From NCBI GenBank assembly GCA_030745875.1, contig JASLNT010000118.1:20519-84518 (forward strand): a stretch of DNA of 64,000 nt, given 5' to 3'. Made by a program: the position numbers and the translations under genes. The notes below the pieces were generated by a model. The model saw only the letters and a list, made by a program, of their open reading frames with translations, was not told the DNA's origin and did not search any database. This DNA comes from Phycisphaerae bacterium. GTDB taxonomy: Bacteria; Planctomycetota; Phycisphaerae; SM23-33. Shown in pieces: positions 42,667 through 51,837 of this stretch. Numbering within the stretch: the first letter of the stretch is position 1; each line of letters opens with the position of its first letter.

Positions 42667-45165
42667 ATGGATTCTTTTACGTTAGACAAGATTGAATTTG
42701 ATGAGATTCGGAAGTTGCTGGGCGCGTTCTGCGCTACGTCTCTGGGCAAATCTCTGGCGTGCGATATCGCTCCGTCCGACAGCGTGCAGACCGTAGACAT
42801 GTGGTTGACGCAGACATCGCAAATGGTTGATGCGATTCGCGATGCGGGCAGATTGCCTTTCGCCGGCGTGTGCGACATTACAGAACCGGTCGGGCGCGCC
42901 GCGCCGGGCGGCGGGGCTGGAGGCGAAGATTATGCGCTGATTTCCTCAGCGGTGCGCGGCGCGGCCTGTCTGGGTGAGCATCTGAGAGGCCTTCCGGAGG
43001 AACTGGACGCCCTTGCCCGACTTGCGGCGAGAATCGAGGACTTCAGTCGCCAGGCCGACGCTATCGATCGAGTAGTAGCTCCCGACGGGTCGGTGCGCGA
43101 CGACGCTTCGGACAAGCTGAGGAGCATTCGCCGTGAGACCGATGCGACCTCGCGACGCATTCATGACGTTATGCAGGATTACGTCAGGCGCCCCGAGGTC
43201 GCGAAACTTCTGCAGAGCACTAACGTGACGGTCCATGGGGATCGATACGTACTGGCTGTTAAATCCGAAAACAGAGGCCGCGTCAAAGGCGTTGTGCATC
43301 GGGCTTCGAATACCGGAGCGACTGTGTTTGTCGAGCCAAGCGCCTCGGTCGAACTGAACAACCAACTTGCCTGCCTGGCCGATGACGAACGGAAAGAAGT
43401 CCAGCGTCTTCTGGGTGAACTGTCGTTTCTGATTGTCGCCAAGGCCGATCGCATCCTGGCGACTATGGAGACCGTCTCACAGGTTGATTTGATATCCGCC
43501 AAGGCTCAATACGCGCTGAAATACAACATGATCCGCCCTGAGGTTTCCCAGGGCGGGCGGTTGGAAATTCACCAGGCCCGCCATCCGCTGCTTGTCGATC
43601 AGGCGCCGGCGGGCCCCGGTTCCATGGGCCCAGCCAGGCAGCTTGAAGCTGTGGTGCCTATCGATATTCGACTAGGCAGCGATTTTGATCTGCTCGTGAT
43701 TACCGGTTCGAATACGGGTGGGAAGACCGTTACGCTGAAAACTACAGCGCTAATGGTGGTGATGACGCAGTGCGGAATGCATATACCCGCCCGTCGGGGC
43801 GCGATTATACCAGTTATGTCCGACGTGTTGATCGACATTGGCGACGAGCAGTCGCTTGAGCAGTCGCTCAGTACGTTCGGAGCACACATTAAGCGCATCC
43901 GCTACATTCTCGAAGCGGCCGGGCGGGGAACGCTCGTACTCCTGGACGAACTCGGATCGGGCACGGACCCTGACGAGGGCGGAGCTATCGGCCAGGCGAT
44001 ACTGGACCAGCTCAGCGACAGCGGCGCGATGGTGATGGCCAGCACCCACCTCAGCGTGCTCAAGGCCTACGCGTACAATCGCGACAGGGTCGACAATGCG
44101 TCGGTGGAGTTCGATGTCAAAACGCTCTCGCCGACTTACGAATTGAGAATCGGAACGCCCGGTGAGTCGCACGCGATTAGCGTAGCTCAGCATCTCGGAC
44201 TTCCGGGCGAAGTAGTCGCGGCGGCTAGAAAGTATTTTGACAAACGGGGAAAACAGTTCCGCAAAGCCATTCAGGCCACCGGCGCCGCACGGCAGCAGGC
44301 CGAAGCCGCACGCAGCGAAGCCCAAGCCGCCCACGCCGAAGCCCTGAACCGAAAGGATGACTACGAAGAGCGCATCGCAGACGTTCAGGGGCTTCGCAAG
44401 GAGTTCCTGACGTGGCTGGCGAGTCTCGACGAAGTGAAGCCCGGAGATCAAATATTCATTCCTTCGCTGAAACGGAAATGCACGTTGGTCCGAATGGAAA
44501 TGCATCGACAGGTAGTGCTCGTAGAGGCCGGGCAGATGCAAATGGAAGTGCCCATCAGCGAACTTATGCCCGATCTCGGTCAGAGCGACCTGCGCAAGGA
44601 GGTCAACGAACTTCGCGCTCAACTCGCCAAACAGGGCGAGAAGATGGAGCGTGAAGCGAAGATTGTGCAAGACACGCGCCGCAAGTGCGACCAGCGTTTG
44701 GGCGAACTCAAAGAGGCTCGCGAGCAGTTTGATCGATGGTCAAAGCAGATCGCAACTGTGAAAACAGGCGCCAAGATTCCGATCAACCGGAAACCCGGAA
44801 CCGGTGTTCTGGAGTCAATCGATCTAGCCTCCGGGCGCGCAGTTGTGCGAATACCGGCCGGGCAGGTCGAACTAACGCTTGAAGAGCTCTTCCCGCAGAA
44901 AGGCCCGTTCGCCCGGAAGACGGTCGCCGAGAAGAAATCGCGGGGAAAACCCATCAGGCGCCGAAAGGCGGGATCGAAAAGAGCCAAAGCCTCCAGAAAG
45001 AGCATTCTCGCAACCAAACCCGGATCGCAGGTGTACGTCGTGCCGTTTGGAAAGCGCGCCACGCTGATACGCTTCATACACGACAAGGACCTCGCGGTGG
45101 TCCAGTCCGGAGCGTTTGAAGTTCAGATATCGGTCTCGGATCTGGAACCAGTGGGTTATGAGTGA
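42667..45165 (+). CDS. mutS2: MutS2 without an Smr domain and with three KOW/SH3-like modules
   Basis: About 832-aa MutS2-type ATPase. Seen: clamp/lever region LEDFSRQ to VAKLLQSTNV, Walker A GSNTGGKT (about 347-354), Walker B LVLLDELGSGTDPDEGG (about 424-440), and MASTHLSVLKAYA. A coiled coil follows (about 530-590). The C-terminus of usual MutS2 ends in an Smr nuclease domain (LDLRG, HGKGTG). Here I see neither. Instead three related small beta modules appear: GDQIFIPSLKRKCTLVRM to PISELMPD (about 592-640), GTGVLESIDLASGRAVVRI to LEELFP (about 711-745) and GSQVYVVPFGKRATLIRF to SDLEPV (about 786-832). The third ends the protein. This may act in ribosome rescue or recombination control without DNA/RNA cleavage. 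No Shine-Dalgarno is visible; a GTG at 42658 is an alternative start. Confidence 0.9.
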   Translation: MDSFTLDKIEFDEIRKLLGAFCATSLGKSLACDIAPSDSVQTVDMWLTQTSQMVDAIRDAGRLPFAGVCDITEPVGRAAPGGGAGGEDYALISSAVRGAACLGEHLRGLPEELDALARLAARIEDFSRQADAIDRVVAPDGSVRDDASDKLRSIRRETDATSRRIHDVMQDYVRRPEVAKLLQSTNVTVHGDRYVLAVKSENRGRVKGVVHRASNTGATVFVEPSASVELNNQLACLADDERKEVQRLLGELSFLIVAKADRILATMETVSQVDLISAKAQYALKYNMIRPEVSQGGRLEIHQARHPLLVDQAPAGPGSMGPARQLEAVVPIDIRLGSDFDLLVITGSNTGGKTVTLKTTALMVVMTQCGMHIPARRGAIIPVMSDVLIDIGDEQSLEQSLSTFGAHIKRIRYILEAAGRGTLVLLDELGSGTDPDEGGAIGQAILDQLSDSGAMVMASTHLSVLKAYAYNRDRVDNASVEFDVKTLSPTYELRIGTPGESHAISVAQHLGLPGEVVAAARKYFDKRGKQFRKAIQATGAARQQAEAARSEAQAAHAEALNRKDDYEERIADVQGLRKEFLTWLASLDEVKPGDQIFIPSLKRKCTLVRMEMHRQVVLVEAGQMQMEVPISELMPDLGQSDLRKEVNELRAQLAKQGEKMEREAKIVQDTRRKCDQRLGELKEAREQFDRWSKQIATVKTGAKIPINRKPGTGVLESIDLASGRAVVRIPAGQVELTLEELFPQKGPFARKTVAEKKSRGKPIRRRKAGSKRAKASRKSILATKPGSQVYVVPFGKRATLIRFIHDKDLAVVQSGAFEVQISVSDLEPVGYE

Positions 45166-45193
45166 ATTCATCGAGAATTGGGAAAGGTAAGTT

Positions 45194-45221
45194 TTGCCTG
45201 AACCATCTAATGGCCTATAAT
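45194..45221 (+). promoter_or_regulatory. Promoter of the pseudopilin gene
   Basis: TTGCCT (45194-45199), 16 bases, perfect TATAAT (45216-45221). The roughly 55-nt leader can fold into two small hairpins: GGTCCC/GGGACC (45228-45246) and GGGCGG/CCGCCC (45250-45269). It is too short for a known riboswitch class. Confidence 0.6.
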
Positions 45222-45281
45222 TATTGTGGTCCCCCGGGCAGGGACCTCGGGCGGGATGTACGCCGCCCCTAAAGGTCTGCA

Positions 45282-46013
45282 ATGCGAGAATCCGACACAT
45301 CACGGGCTGCGGCGTTTACGCTGGTGGAGTTGCTGGTGTCGATAATTGTCATTGGACTGTTGGCGGCTTTGGCGACGCCGGCTTTGCAGCGCGGGATGGC
45401 GATGGCCCACCAGTCGAAATGCAGAAGCAACATGCATTTTCAGGCCCAGGCGCACATTCTCTATGGAAGCAACAATCATTTCAATAAACCGCCGATTATC
45501 TGGAAATACTCCAAGTCGTTCGGGCACGCCCTGGTCTCGCCCAACGTCAAAGTTCTGAGACAGCCCGTGGGCCAGGGAATCCTGGTGCAGGAGAAATACA
45601 TCCCGCTCAGGACGATCTTGTGTCCGGCGTCCTTCATGGCGGAGGATGCGGCCGCGGATGAGGACGCGTGGATCAAGCGGAGTATTTCAGGGTCGTCGTA
45701 CTCGTATTTCTGGAGGCATTCTGCGAGCTATAAGACTAAGCAGGATCTACTGTCGGAATATAAATACAGCGACGCACAACGTGAAGGCCGTTACGGTGTG
45801 TCGATGGATTTCAATTCTCGGGAGGGACATTCGTATATTGGCGCATACGGTCCGGCCGACTGGCCCAGCCACCCGTTGCTGGGGTTGGTTAACATCGCCT
45901 ACAGCGACGGCAGCGTGCAGTCGGAAGACAATTCAAAAATAGTATTACGCCCTCCGTTCAATCTAGTGGCCAAACTGAAATGGTGGGACCTGGCGCACGA
46001 GGCCCGTCCATAA
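45282..46013 (+). CDS. Type II/IV pseudopilin-like protein (DUF1559-related)
   Basis: 243-aa protein with the prepilin-type N-terminus AAFTLVELLVSIIVIGLLAALATPAL (about 10-35), processed by a prepilin peptidase, and a soluble globular C-terminal domain. HPLLGLVNIAYSDGSVQ near the C-terminus (about 205-222) resembles the H-x9-DG motif of the DUF1559 family abundant in Planctomycetota. The residue before the processing site is Ala rather than Gly (RAAA-FTLVE). Such pseudopilins are thought to form structures of a type II secretion-like apparatus; no secretion genes are visible here. A good RBS (AAAGG, 7 bases) precedes ATG and a perfect TATAAT promoter is present. It converges with the HDAC gene. 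Confidence 0.85.
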   Translation: MRESDTSRAAAFTLVELLVSIIVIGLLAALATPALQRGMAMAHQSKCRSNMHFQAQAHILYGSNNHFNKPPIIWKYSKSFGHALVSPNVKVLRQPVGQGILVQEKYIPLRTILCPASFMAEDAAADEDAWIKRSISGSSYSYFWRHSASYKTKQDLLSEYKYSDAQREGRYGVSMDFNSREGHSYIGAYGPADWPSHPLLGLVNIAYSDGSVQSEDNSKIVLRPPFNLVAKLKWWDLAHEARP

Positions 46014-46052
46014 GCTACGCCAAATCGCGATGGCGGTGTCTTCTTTCGTTGG

Positions 46053-47156
46053 TTACGCCTGATAGGATGCGAGTGTTTGACAGTGGGCGCGAACTGCTTT
46101 GGCCAGGCCGGATGGATTGTATCCGCCTTCGAGAGTCGAGACCAATCGACCGCCGGCGTGCTTACGGGCGATGTCGAGCATTATCCCGGTCAGTTCGGCG
46201 AAGTCTTCATCAGTGAGAGCAAACCCGCCGAGGGGATCTTCGATTCGCGAATCGAAACCTGCGGAGATCAGCACCAGCTCGGGTTTGAAGGTGTCAGCGG
46301 CGGGGATAAGCTCCTCCCTGAAGGCTCCAATGATTTGCTTGTGTCCGGCGCCCGCGCCGAAGGGGCAGTTGATAGTCAGACCCGCTGCTGCGCCGAGCCC
46401 GGTTTCGTGCGGAAGACCGGTCATGGGATACAAAGGCCATTGGTGCGTGCTGAAAAATAACACTGACGGATCGGAGTAGAAAGTTTCCTGCGTACCGTTT
46501 CCGTGGTGTACGTCCCAGTCGGCGATGAGTACGCGTGAAATATTGTGCGTCTTCTGGGCGTGTCGTGCGGCGATGGCGACATTGTTGAATACGCAGAACC
46601 CCGAACCGCGAGACTCACCGGAATGATGCCCCGGCGGACGGACTGCACAGAACGCATTGCTGTGTTTTCCGGTGACGACCAGGTCTACGGCGTGACAGAT
46701 CCCGCCGACGGCTTTAACGGCCGCATCCAGCGATGCGTCGCAGACGTCGGTGTCGCCCATCGACAGCACGGGTCTGCGGGAAGCTATGTCGTTGCGGACC
46801 TGGTCGAGATATTGTTTGCTGTGAACGTTCAGGATCTGGTCGTCGCTGCCGTCAGGCGGTTTGATGATCTCCAGGCGTCCGGCGAAATCCGTCTCGCCTA
46901 TGAGCTGCATAATGGCTTCGAGTCGTCGGGGCGATTCGGGATGTCCGGGCCCGGCGTAGTGTTTTGCGTAGATCGGGTCGTAAATGAAGGCTGTCACTGG
47001 ACTTCTTCCTGTTGTTGGGTTCCATGGCGAGGCGTTCTGCGACGAATTGCAGCCTGTGCTGCACGCTGCGGAGTACGCCAGGGCGGCGGTGAGTGCGGCC
47101 CGGCCCGAATATGCCAGGAAGTCGCGTCGCCCAGACTTTGCACGGTCATCGAGCAT
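46053..47156 (-). CDS. Tat-exported histone-deacetylase-fold amidohydrolase
   Basis: 367-aa HDAC/acetylpolyamine amidohydrolase fold protein. A twin-arginine signal (SGRRDFLAYSGRAALTAALA; R10-R11) is followed by a possible acylated Cys (C32 or C36). The active-site set is intact: GPGHPESPRR, PPGHH (H177-H178), DWDVHHGNG with zinc ligands D215 and H217, SAGFDSRIEDPLGG with zinc ligand D302, and LEGGYN (Y346). It is therefore predicted to be a functional zinc deacylase. Export across the membrane is unusual for this fold and argues against a histone or cytoplasmic protein substrate; a cell-envelope or extracellular acetylated compound is more likely (inference). It is divergent from the Ser/Thr kinase across 168 bases. 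Confidence 0.9.
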   Translation of the reverse strand: MLDDRAKSGRRDFLAYSGRAALTAALAYSAACSTGCNSSQNASPWNPTTGRSPVTAFIYDPIYAKHYAGPGHPESPRRLEAIMQLIGETDFAGRLEIIKPPDGSDDQILNVHSKQYLDQVRNDIASRRPVLSMGDTDVCDASLDAAVKAVGGICHAVDLVVTGKHSNAFCAVRPPGHHSGESRGSGFCVFNNVAIAARHAQKTHNISRVLIADWDVHHGNGTQETFYSDPSVLFFSTHQWPLYPMTGLPHETGLGAAAGLTINCPFGAGAGHKQIIGAFREELIPAADTFKPELVLISAGFDSRIEDPLGGFALTDEDFAELTGIMLDIARKHAGGRLVSTLEGGYNPSGLAKAVRAHCQTLASYQA

Positions 47157-47324
47157 AGTTCGTCACCGCAACGAATTGTAGTGGTCCGCCGAAACTCGCG
47201 AAAGCAAAATATCGTTCAGTAACGGCATCCGGACAAGATTGTCCGGCGGGGGTATATCGTTTACTTGTTGTGCATCGGGGGGTATGATACTTGCCTTACC
47301 TGCCTGCCTCGCCCCCAAGAAGCT

Positions 47325-49247
47325 ATGCCGATAACTCTCAGAGAACTTATCGACGAACTGACCTCCAGCTACCTGCTGGACGCCGAGCAGTGCGCGCTGT
47401 GTCTGGATCGGTTCGGTATGACCGCCGAGTCGGGCGATGCTGAGATCTTCGCATCCAGGCTTGTCGAGCATGACGAGATTACACAGTTTCAGGCGTCGGC
47501 GGCTTTGCAGAAGCGATCGACCGCTCTGGTGATCGGAGACTACCACGTTCTTGACGTGATAGGCTCCGGTGGGATGGGGCAGGTCTACAAGGCCCGCCAT
47601 CGCATCATGAAACGCCTGGTGGCGATCAAGATCATGCACACCGCCCGGGCGACGAACCCCAAACTGGTCCAGCGGTTCTACCGTGAGGTCGAAGCCGCCG
47701 CGCGTCTCTCGCATCCGAATATCGTAACCGCCTACGACGCCGGTGAGACCCCGGGGGGGTTGTATCTGGCTATGGAGTATGTAGACGGAGTGGACCTGTC
47801 GGTTATCCTGAATACTGTTGGCGCACTGGGCATTAACCAGGCGGTCAACATCGTCCTGCAGGTCGCACGCGGATTGGCGTACGCGCACAGCCACAATGTG
47901 ATACACCGCGATGTCAAGCCAAGCAATCTGCTGCTGGACCGCGATGGAACGGTGAAGATACTGGATATGGGCCTGGCGCGGTTCACCGAAGACGAAGCAG
48001 CCGAGGTCTCCCTGACCATGGTTGGCCCGCTTATGGGCACGGTGGAGTATATGGCGCCGGAGCATGCGGCCAACGCTCGACACGCCGACCACCGCAGCGA
48101 TATCTACTCGCTTGGGTGCACGATGTACCGCCTGCTGACCGGACATCTTCCCTACGGCGGGGAGACGCCTGTTGAGAAGGTCATCGCTCAGCGTGAACAC
48201 CCTATCCCGCTGCTGAGCAAGAAAATTGGCGAGATTCCGGAGAACCTTCAGGGGATATTCGCTCGGATGGTGGCTAAGGCGCCCGAAGACCGTTATCAGA
48301 CTATGGACGATTGCCTGACCGATCTGCTGAAGATCGCCGGAGACGCCGAGCATTGCGATATCTCGGGCTTAACGAACATGAACACTGCGACAGCGACGAC
48401 CGTGTTCGACGAAGGTCCGCCCGATGCGGAGACATCTATCGGAGATTACATCGTACCTCCGGTGACGCTGGATGCGGCCAGGTCGATGCAGGCCCCCGCA
48501 CGGGAGAGCGAGGCCTCTTCGACGCAGGCTCCGACTGAAAGCGGGCGGAGCACTCTTGCCGACATGGATGAACTCCCGCGGCGCCGCGGAGCCAAGCTTC
48601 TCCTGGTTGAGATCGCCATCCTCGTCGGTATCCTTGTGGGTATCGGTCTGCGGACGTTCTTCGCTGGCGACCCGCCGCGACGGGGCGGACCGGGCCCGGG
48701 CCCGAGGAGCAGGCCGGTTCTGGGCGGGCAGTGGTATGATTTGCTGAAAGATGTTGATGTCAACGCGGACGCTATCGCGGAGAAATGGGATAAACTGCCG
48801 GACGGCAGCGTGATGGCGTGCGCTAACGGAACCGAGCACAGCAGGATGTCGGCTGGCGGGACGCTTCCGCCCAATTACCAGGTGCGGATGAGCTTCACTC
48901 GGCATGAGGGGGACTCTGGAGTGGGGCTGATCCTGCCTCTTGGTCGGCACAATCAGGTGTCGCTGGAGATTGACGGAACAGTGCTGACCACTGATGTGAG
49001 GCATGTGTGTCTGGCGTCCGTTCAGTGCGCGAGCGGATTGGCCAAAATTGTGATCGAAGTTGACGGTCGGGAGTTGATCAAGTACGACGGAGCCATTGCT
49101 GATCTGCGCTGCGTGGAGGGTTGGGAAGCGCCCCTCGGGGGACTGGGATTCGGAGTGCACAAAGACGTTAGCGCGAGAATCCACGAACTGTCAGTCCGTT
49201 CGTTCGTCGGCGGTAAGGCTGCGTCAATGCCTTCCACGCAGCCATGA
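47325..49247 (+). CDS. Ser/Thr protein kinase with TM and extracytoplasmic LamG-like tail
   Basis: 640-aa Hanks-type kinase. Seen: glycine loop GSGGMGQVYKA (about 80-90), catalytic Lys in VAIKIM (K102), HRDVKPSN (194-201), DMG (214-216) in the place of DFG, as often in Planctomycetota, and the activation segment GTVEYMAPE. A TM segment (LLVEIAILVGILVGIGLRTFF) follows near residue 430, then a Pro/Gly linker and a beta-rich C-terminal domain (about 475-625) like the 3-keto-disaccharide hydrolase/LamG group, seemingly extracytoplasmic. The N-terminal 65 residues form a separate helical domain. I used ATG 47325, which begins at the conserved helical start. Its stop overlaps an in-frame ATG of the GHL10 gene; the better start of that gene is 23 bases downstream. 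Confidence 0.9.
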   Translation: MPITLRELIDELTSSYLLDAEQCALCLDRFGMTAESGDAEIFASRLVEHDEITQFQASAALQKRSTALVIGDYHVLDVIGSGGMGQVYKARHRIMKRLVAIKIMHTARATNPKLVQRFYREVEAAARLSHPNIVTAYDAGETPGGLYLAMEYVDGVDLSVILNTVGALGINQAVNIVLQVARGLAYAHSHNVIHRDVKPSNLLLDRDGTVKILDMGLARFTEDEAAEVSLTMVGPLMGTVEYMAPEHAANARHADHRSDIYSLGCTMYRLLTGHLPYGGETPVEKVIAQREHPIPLLSKKIGEIPENLQGIFARMVAKAPEDRYQTMDDCLTDLLKIAGDAEHCDISGLTNMNTATATTVFDEGPPDAETSIGDYIVPPVTLDAARSMQAPARESEASSTQAPTESGRSTLADMDELPRRRGAKLLLVEIAILVGILVGIGLRTFFAGDPPRRGGPGPGPRSRPVLGGQWYDLLKDVDVNADAIAEKWDKLPDGSVMACANGTEHSRMSAGGTLPPNYQVRMSFTRHEGDSGVGLILPLGRHNQVSLEIDGTVLTTDVRHVCLASVQCASGLAKIVIEVDGRELIKYDGAIADLRCVEGWEAPLGGLGFGVHKDVSARIHELSVRSFVGGKAASMPSTQP

Positions 49248-49270
49248 GCCGGATTTCGGGAGTTGTGACC

Positions 49271-51739
49271 ATGTATGTTAGATTGCCTCTGAACGCCCGG
49301 CGAATCGCCGCGGGAGTCGTTGGATTTCTTCTGGCGGGACTTATCTCGACATCGCATGCCGAGGTCGAGTCAGGAAGCAAAACGATCGACAATTTCTCCG
49401 GGGGACAGACCGCAGCCCGCGGCGCGTGGCGCCCGATGACCGGAAGCCCGGAAGTGTCCGTCGCCCGTATCGACGGTAAGCAGGCGTTGCGTATGGTGTG
49501 CAAGTTTCGCGATACACACATCGAGCGGGCGTCGTGGGATCGCAAGATCGCTCTCGATCTCACCGGGCGTAAAGGCGTACAGTTCATGTTTCGCGGCGCC
49601 GGCGTCGAATCTGTGGGATACTTCTCGATCTATTTCCGCAGCGGGCGGGGCTGGTACGCTGCGGGCTTCGAAGCTCCCGGCGGTCAGGGATGGGGCCTGG
49701 TGAAGGTGCTGAAGAAAGACGTCCGCGTTGAAGGCAGCCCGAGCGGTTGGGGAAAGATCGATACGATTCGCATTTCGGCGTGGCGGGGGGGAAACACCGA
49801 CGGTGAATTTCAGATCGCCGAGTTGGCGACATTTGGAAGCGGTGGGAGGATCGCCGTCATTCGCTGCGATTCAGCCGCTGCTTCGTCGGAAGCGAAGTCA
49901 ATAGAGCGTTACGCCAATGTGGTTGCGAACCTGCTGGATATGTCCGGTTTGGACCATACGATACTCAGCGACGCCGATGTCTCTGAGGCGCGGCTTGAGC
50001 GGATGCAGTTGGCGATTCTTCCATACAATCCGGTTATTCCGGACAAGACTGCGAAGGTGCTGTCAGCTTACATTGGTCGGGGGGGCAAGCTAATTGCATG
50101 TTACTCGCTTGGGCGAAGCCTTGCCGAACAGGCCGGTATCCGCATGGGCGGCCACACTCGTGAGAAACACAAGGGATACTTTGCGTCGATCCGTCCAGCC
50201 GCATCCGGTGAGCGTATAGAAGGCATGCCCGAGGTAGTGCGACAGGCTTCATGGAATATCTGCAGTGCTGAAGCTGTTAAGGGTAAGAGTCATATTGCGG
50301 CGTGGTGGCATACAAGCGGCGGTGAGTCCACGGGCCTGCCCGCGGTCGTTCTAAGCGACAGTTGCGCCTTTGTGACGCACGTGCTGTTGAGCGACGACAT
50401 GGCGAGCAAGCAGAGTCTGCTGCTGTCTCTGGCGGGGCGATTGGCTCCGGAGATATGGCGCGATGCAGCCGCCGGCGCACTCAAACGCACTGGGCAATTT
50501 GAACCGTACGGGAACTACCAAGCCGCACTGAAGGGCATTGCGACGCTGGCGGGCGAAGGCGGCCGGGCGGTCGTTGCGCTGAAACGGGCCGAAGTATTGT
50601 ACAATAAAGCGTCCCGTTCGCTGGTTGCCCGAAAATATGCGAAGACCGTTTCGACCGCCGCCGATGTCCGACGAACACTCATCGACGCGCACTGCCTGGC
50701 GCAGGAGTCTCTGGCTGGCGAGCCGCGGGCCTTCTGGTGTCACAACGCCCTGGGCGTAAACGGTATGACCTGGGACCAGGCGATAGAGAAACTCGCCGAC
50801 AACGGGTTCAATGCGATCCTGCCCAATATGCTTTGGGGGGGCGCAGCGTACTACAAATCCGACGTGCTTCCAGTATCGTCGCAGGTTAAGGACAAGGGGG
50901 ACCAGATCGCGCTGTGCCTGGCGGCTTGTCGGAAGTACGGTGTTGCGTGTCATGTATGGAAGGTGAACTACTACATGGGCCGGGCCACTCCGCGCAGTTT
51001 CTCAGACAAGGTCAAATCCGCCGGGCGAACGCAGGTCCATTTCGATGGTTCCCCAATAGCCGACTGGTTGTGTCCGTCGCATCCGGCTAATCAGAAGCTT
51101 GAGATTGATTCGATGCTTGAAGTCGCCCGGAAATACGCCGTAGACGGGTTGCATTTCGACTATATACGCTATCCGGGAGCGCAGGGGTGTTTCTGCGTGG
51201 GCTGTCGCAAACGATTTGAAAAGCAAGCAGGCGCCCGGGTGGCTCGCTGGCCTGCGGATGTTCGCAACGATAACGATTTGCGGGCCAAGTGGCTGGACTT
51301 CAGGCGTCAGCAGATAACAACCGTCGTATCCGCTGTGTCCGCCCGCGCCAGGAAGATCCGCCCGAAGATAAAGATATCGGCCGCAGTCTTCAGCAACTTA
51401 CCCGCCGATCGAGACAGGATCGGGCAAGACTGGGGGCTCTGGTGCAAGCGAGGATATCTCGACTTCGTCTGCCCCATGGACTACACGCCGAAAACCGCCT
51501 CATTCGCCCAGGCTGTCGCCAGGCAGGTCAAGTGGGCCGGCCCAGCCGACTGCCGCCCCGGAATCGGAGCCAGCGTCTGGACACCGCGGGCCGATCCCTG
51601 CAAAGTAATCGCCCAGATTCGAGCAGCACGCCAAGCCGGGGCGAAAGGTTTTACAATATTCAACTACGCCCAAACCGAAGCGATGGAACTCCTTCCAATG
51701 CTGAGCAAAGGAATCACTCGGAAATCCGGCGCCAGATGA
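49271..51739 (+). CDS. Secreted GHL10-family glycosidase-like protein (DUF187)
   Basis: About 822-aa exported protein. Signal peptide near residues 10-28 (RIAAGVVGFLLAGLISTSHA). N-terminal about 150 residues form a beta-sandwich (FSGGQTAARGAWRPM, QFMFRGAGVESVGY), the middle resembles a GATase-like region, and residues about 490-810 match GHL10/family-10-like hydrolases: RAFWCHNALGVNGMTW, GFNAILPNMLWGGAAYY, DGLHFDYIRYPG with a probable catalytic Asp, and DFVCPMDYTP. I chose ATG 49271 because GGGAG lies at correct distance; an ATG at 49244 overlaps the kinase stop but lacks an RBS. Co-transcription with the kinase is likely. Substrate unknown. Confidence 0.85.
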   Translation: MYVRLPLNARRIAAGVVGFLLAGLISTSHAEVESGSKTIDNFSGGQTAARGAWRPMTGSPEVSVARIDGKQALRMVCKFRDTHIERASWDRKIALDLTGRKGVQFMFRGAGVESVGYFSIYFRSGRGWYAAGFEAPGGQGWGLVKVLKKDVRVEGSPSGWGKIDTIRISAWRGGNTDGEFQIAELATFGSGGRIAVIRCDSAAASSEAKSIERYANVVANLLDMSGLDHTILSDADVSEARLERMQLAILPYNPVIPDKTAKVLSAYIGRGGKLIACYSLGRSLAEQAGIRMGGHTREKHKGYFASIRPAASGERIEGMPEVVRQASWNICSAEAVKGKSHIAAWWHTSGGESTGLPAVVLSDSCAFVTHVLLSDDMASKQSLLLSLAGRLAPEIWRDAAAGALKRTGQFEPYGNYQAALKGIATLAGEGGRAVVALKRAEVLYNKASRSLVARKYAKTVSTAADVRRTLIDAHCLAQESLAGEPRAFWCHNALGVNGMTWDQAIEKLADNGFNAILPNMLWGGAAYYKSDVLPVSSQVKDKGDQIALCLAACRKYGVACHVWKVNYYMGRATPRSFSDKVKSAGRTQVHFDGSPIADWLCPSHPANQKLEIDSMLEVARKYAVDGLHFDYIRYPGAQGCFCVGCRKRFEKQAGARVARWPADVRNDNDLRAKWLDFRRQQITTVVSAVSARARKIRPKIKISAAVFSNLPADRDRIGQDWGLWCKRGYLDFVCPMDYTPKTASFAQAVARQVKWAGPADCRPGIGASVWTPRADPCKVIAQIRAARQAGAKGFTIFNYAQTEAMELLPMLSKGITRKSGAR

Positions 51740-51837
51740 CGTTCCGGCGGTGACTTTGGGCTCGACTTTCGGTGCGTTGAAATGGATAATCTAAATAGAC
51801 TATGCGGACCTTATCGCACTCACAGGAGATACAACAG

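Noticed and set aside
45225..45281. Cyclic-di-GMP or other riboswitch in the pseudopilin leader
   Set aside because: The leader is only about 55 nt, with two simple hairpins and no aptamer consensus.
47163..48353. A 396-codon open frame opposite the Ser/Thr kinase
   Set aside because: The plus-strand frame has all kinase motifs; the antisense product has no recognisable features and follows from the base composition.
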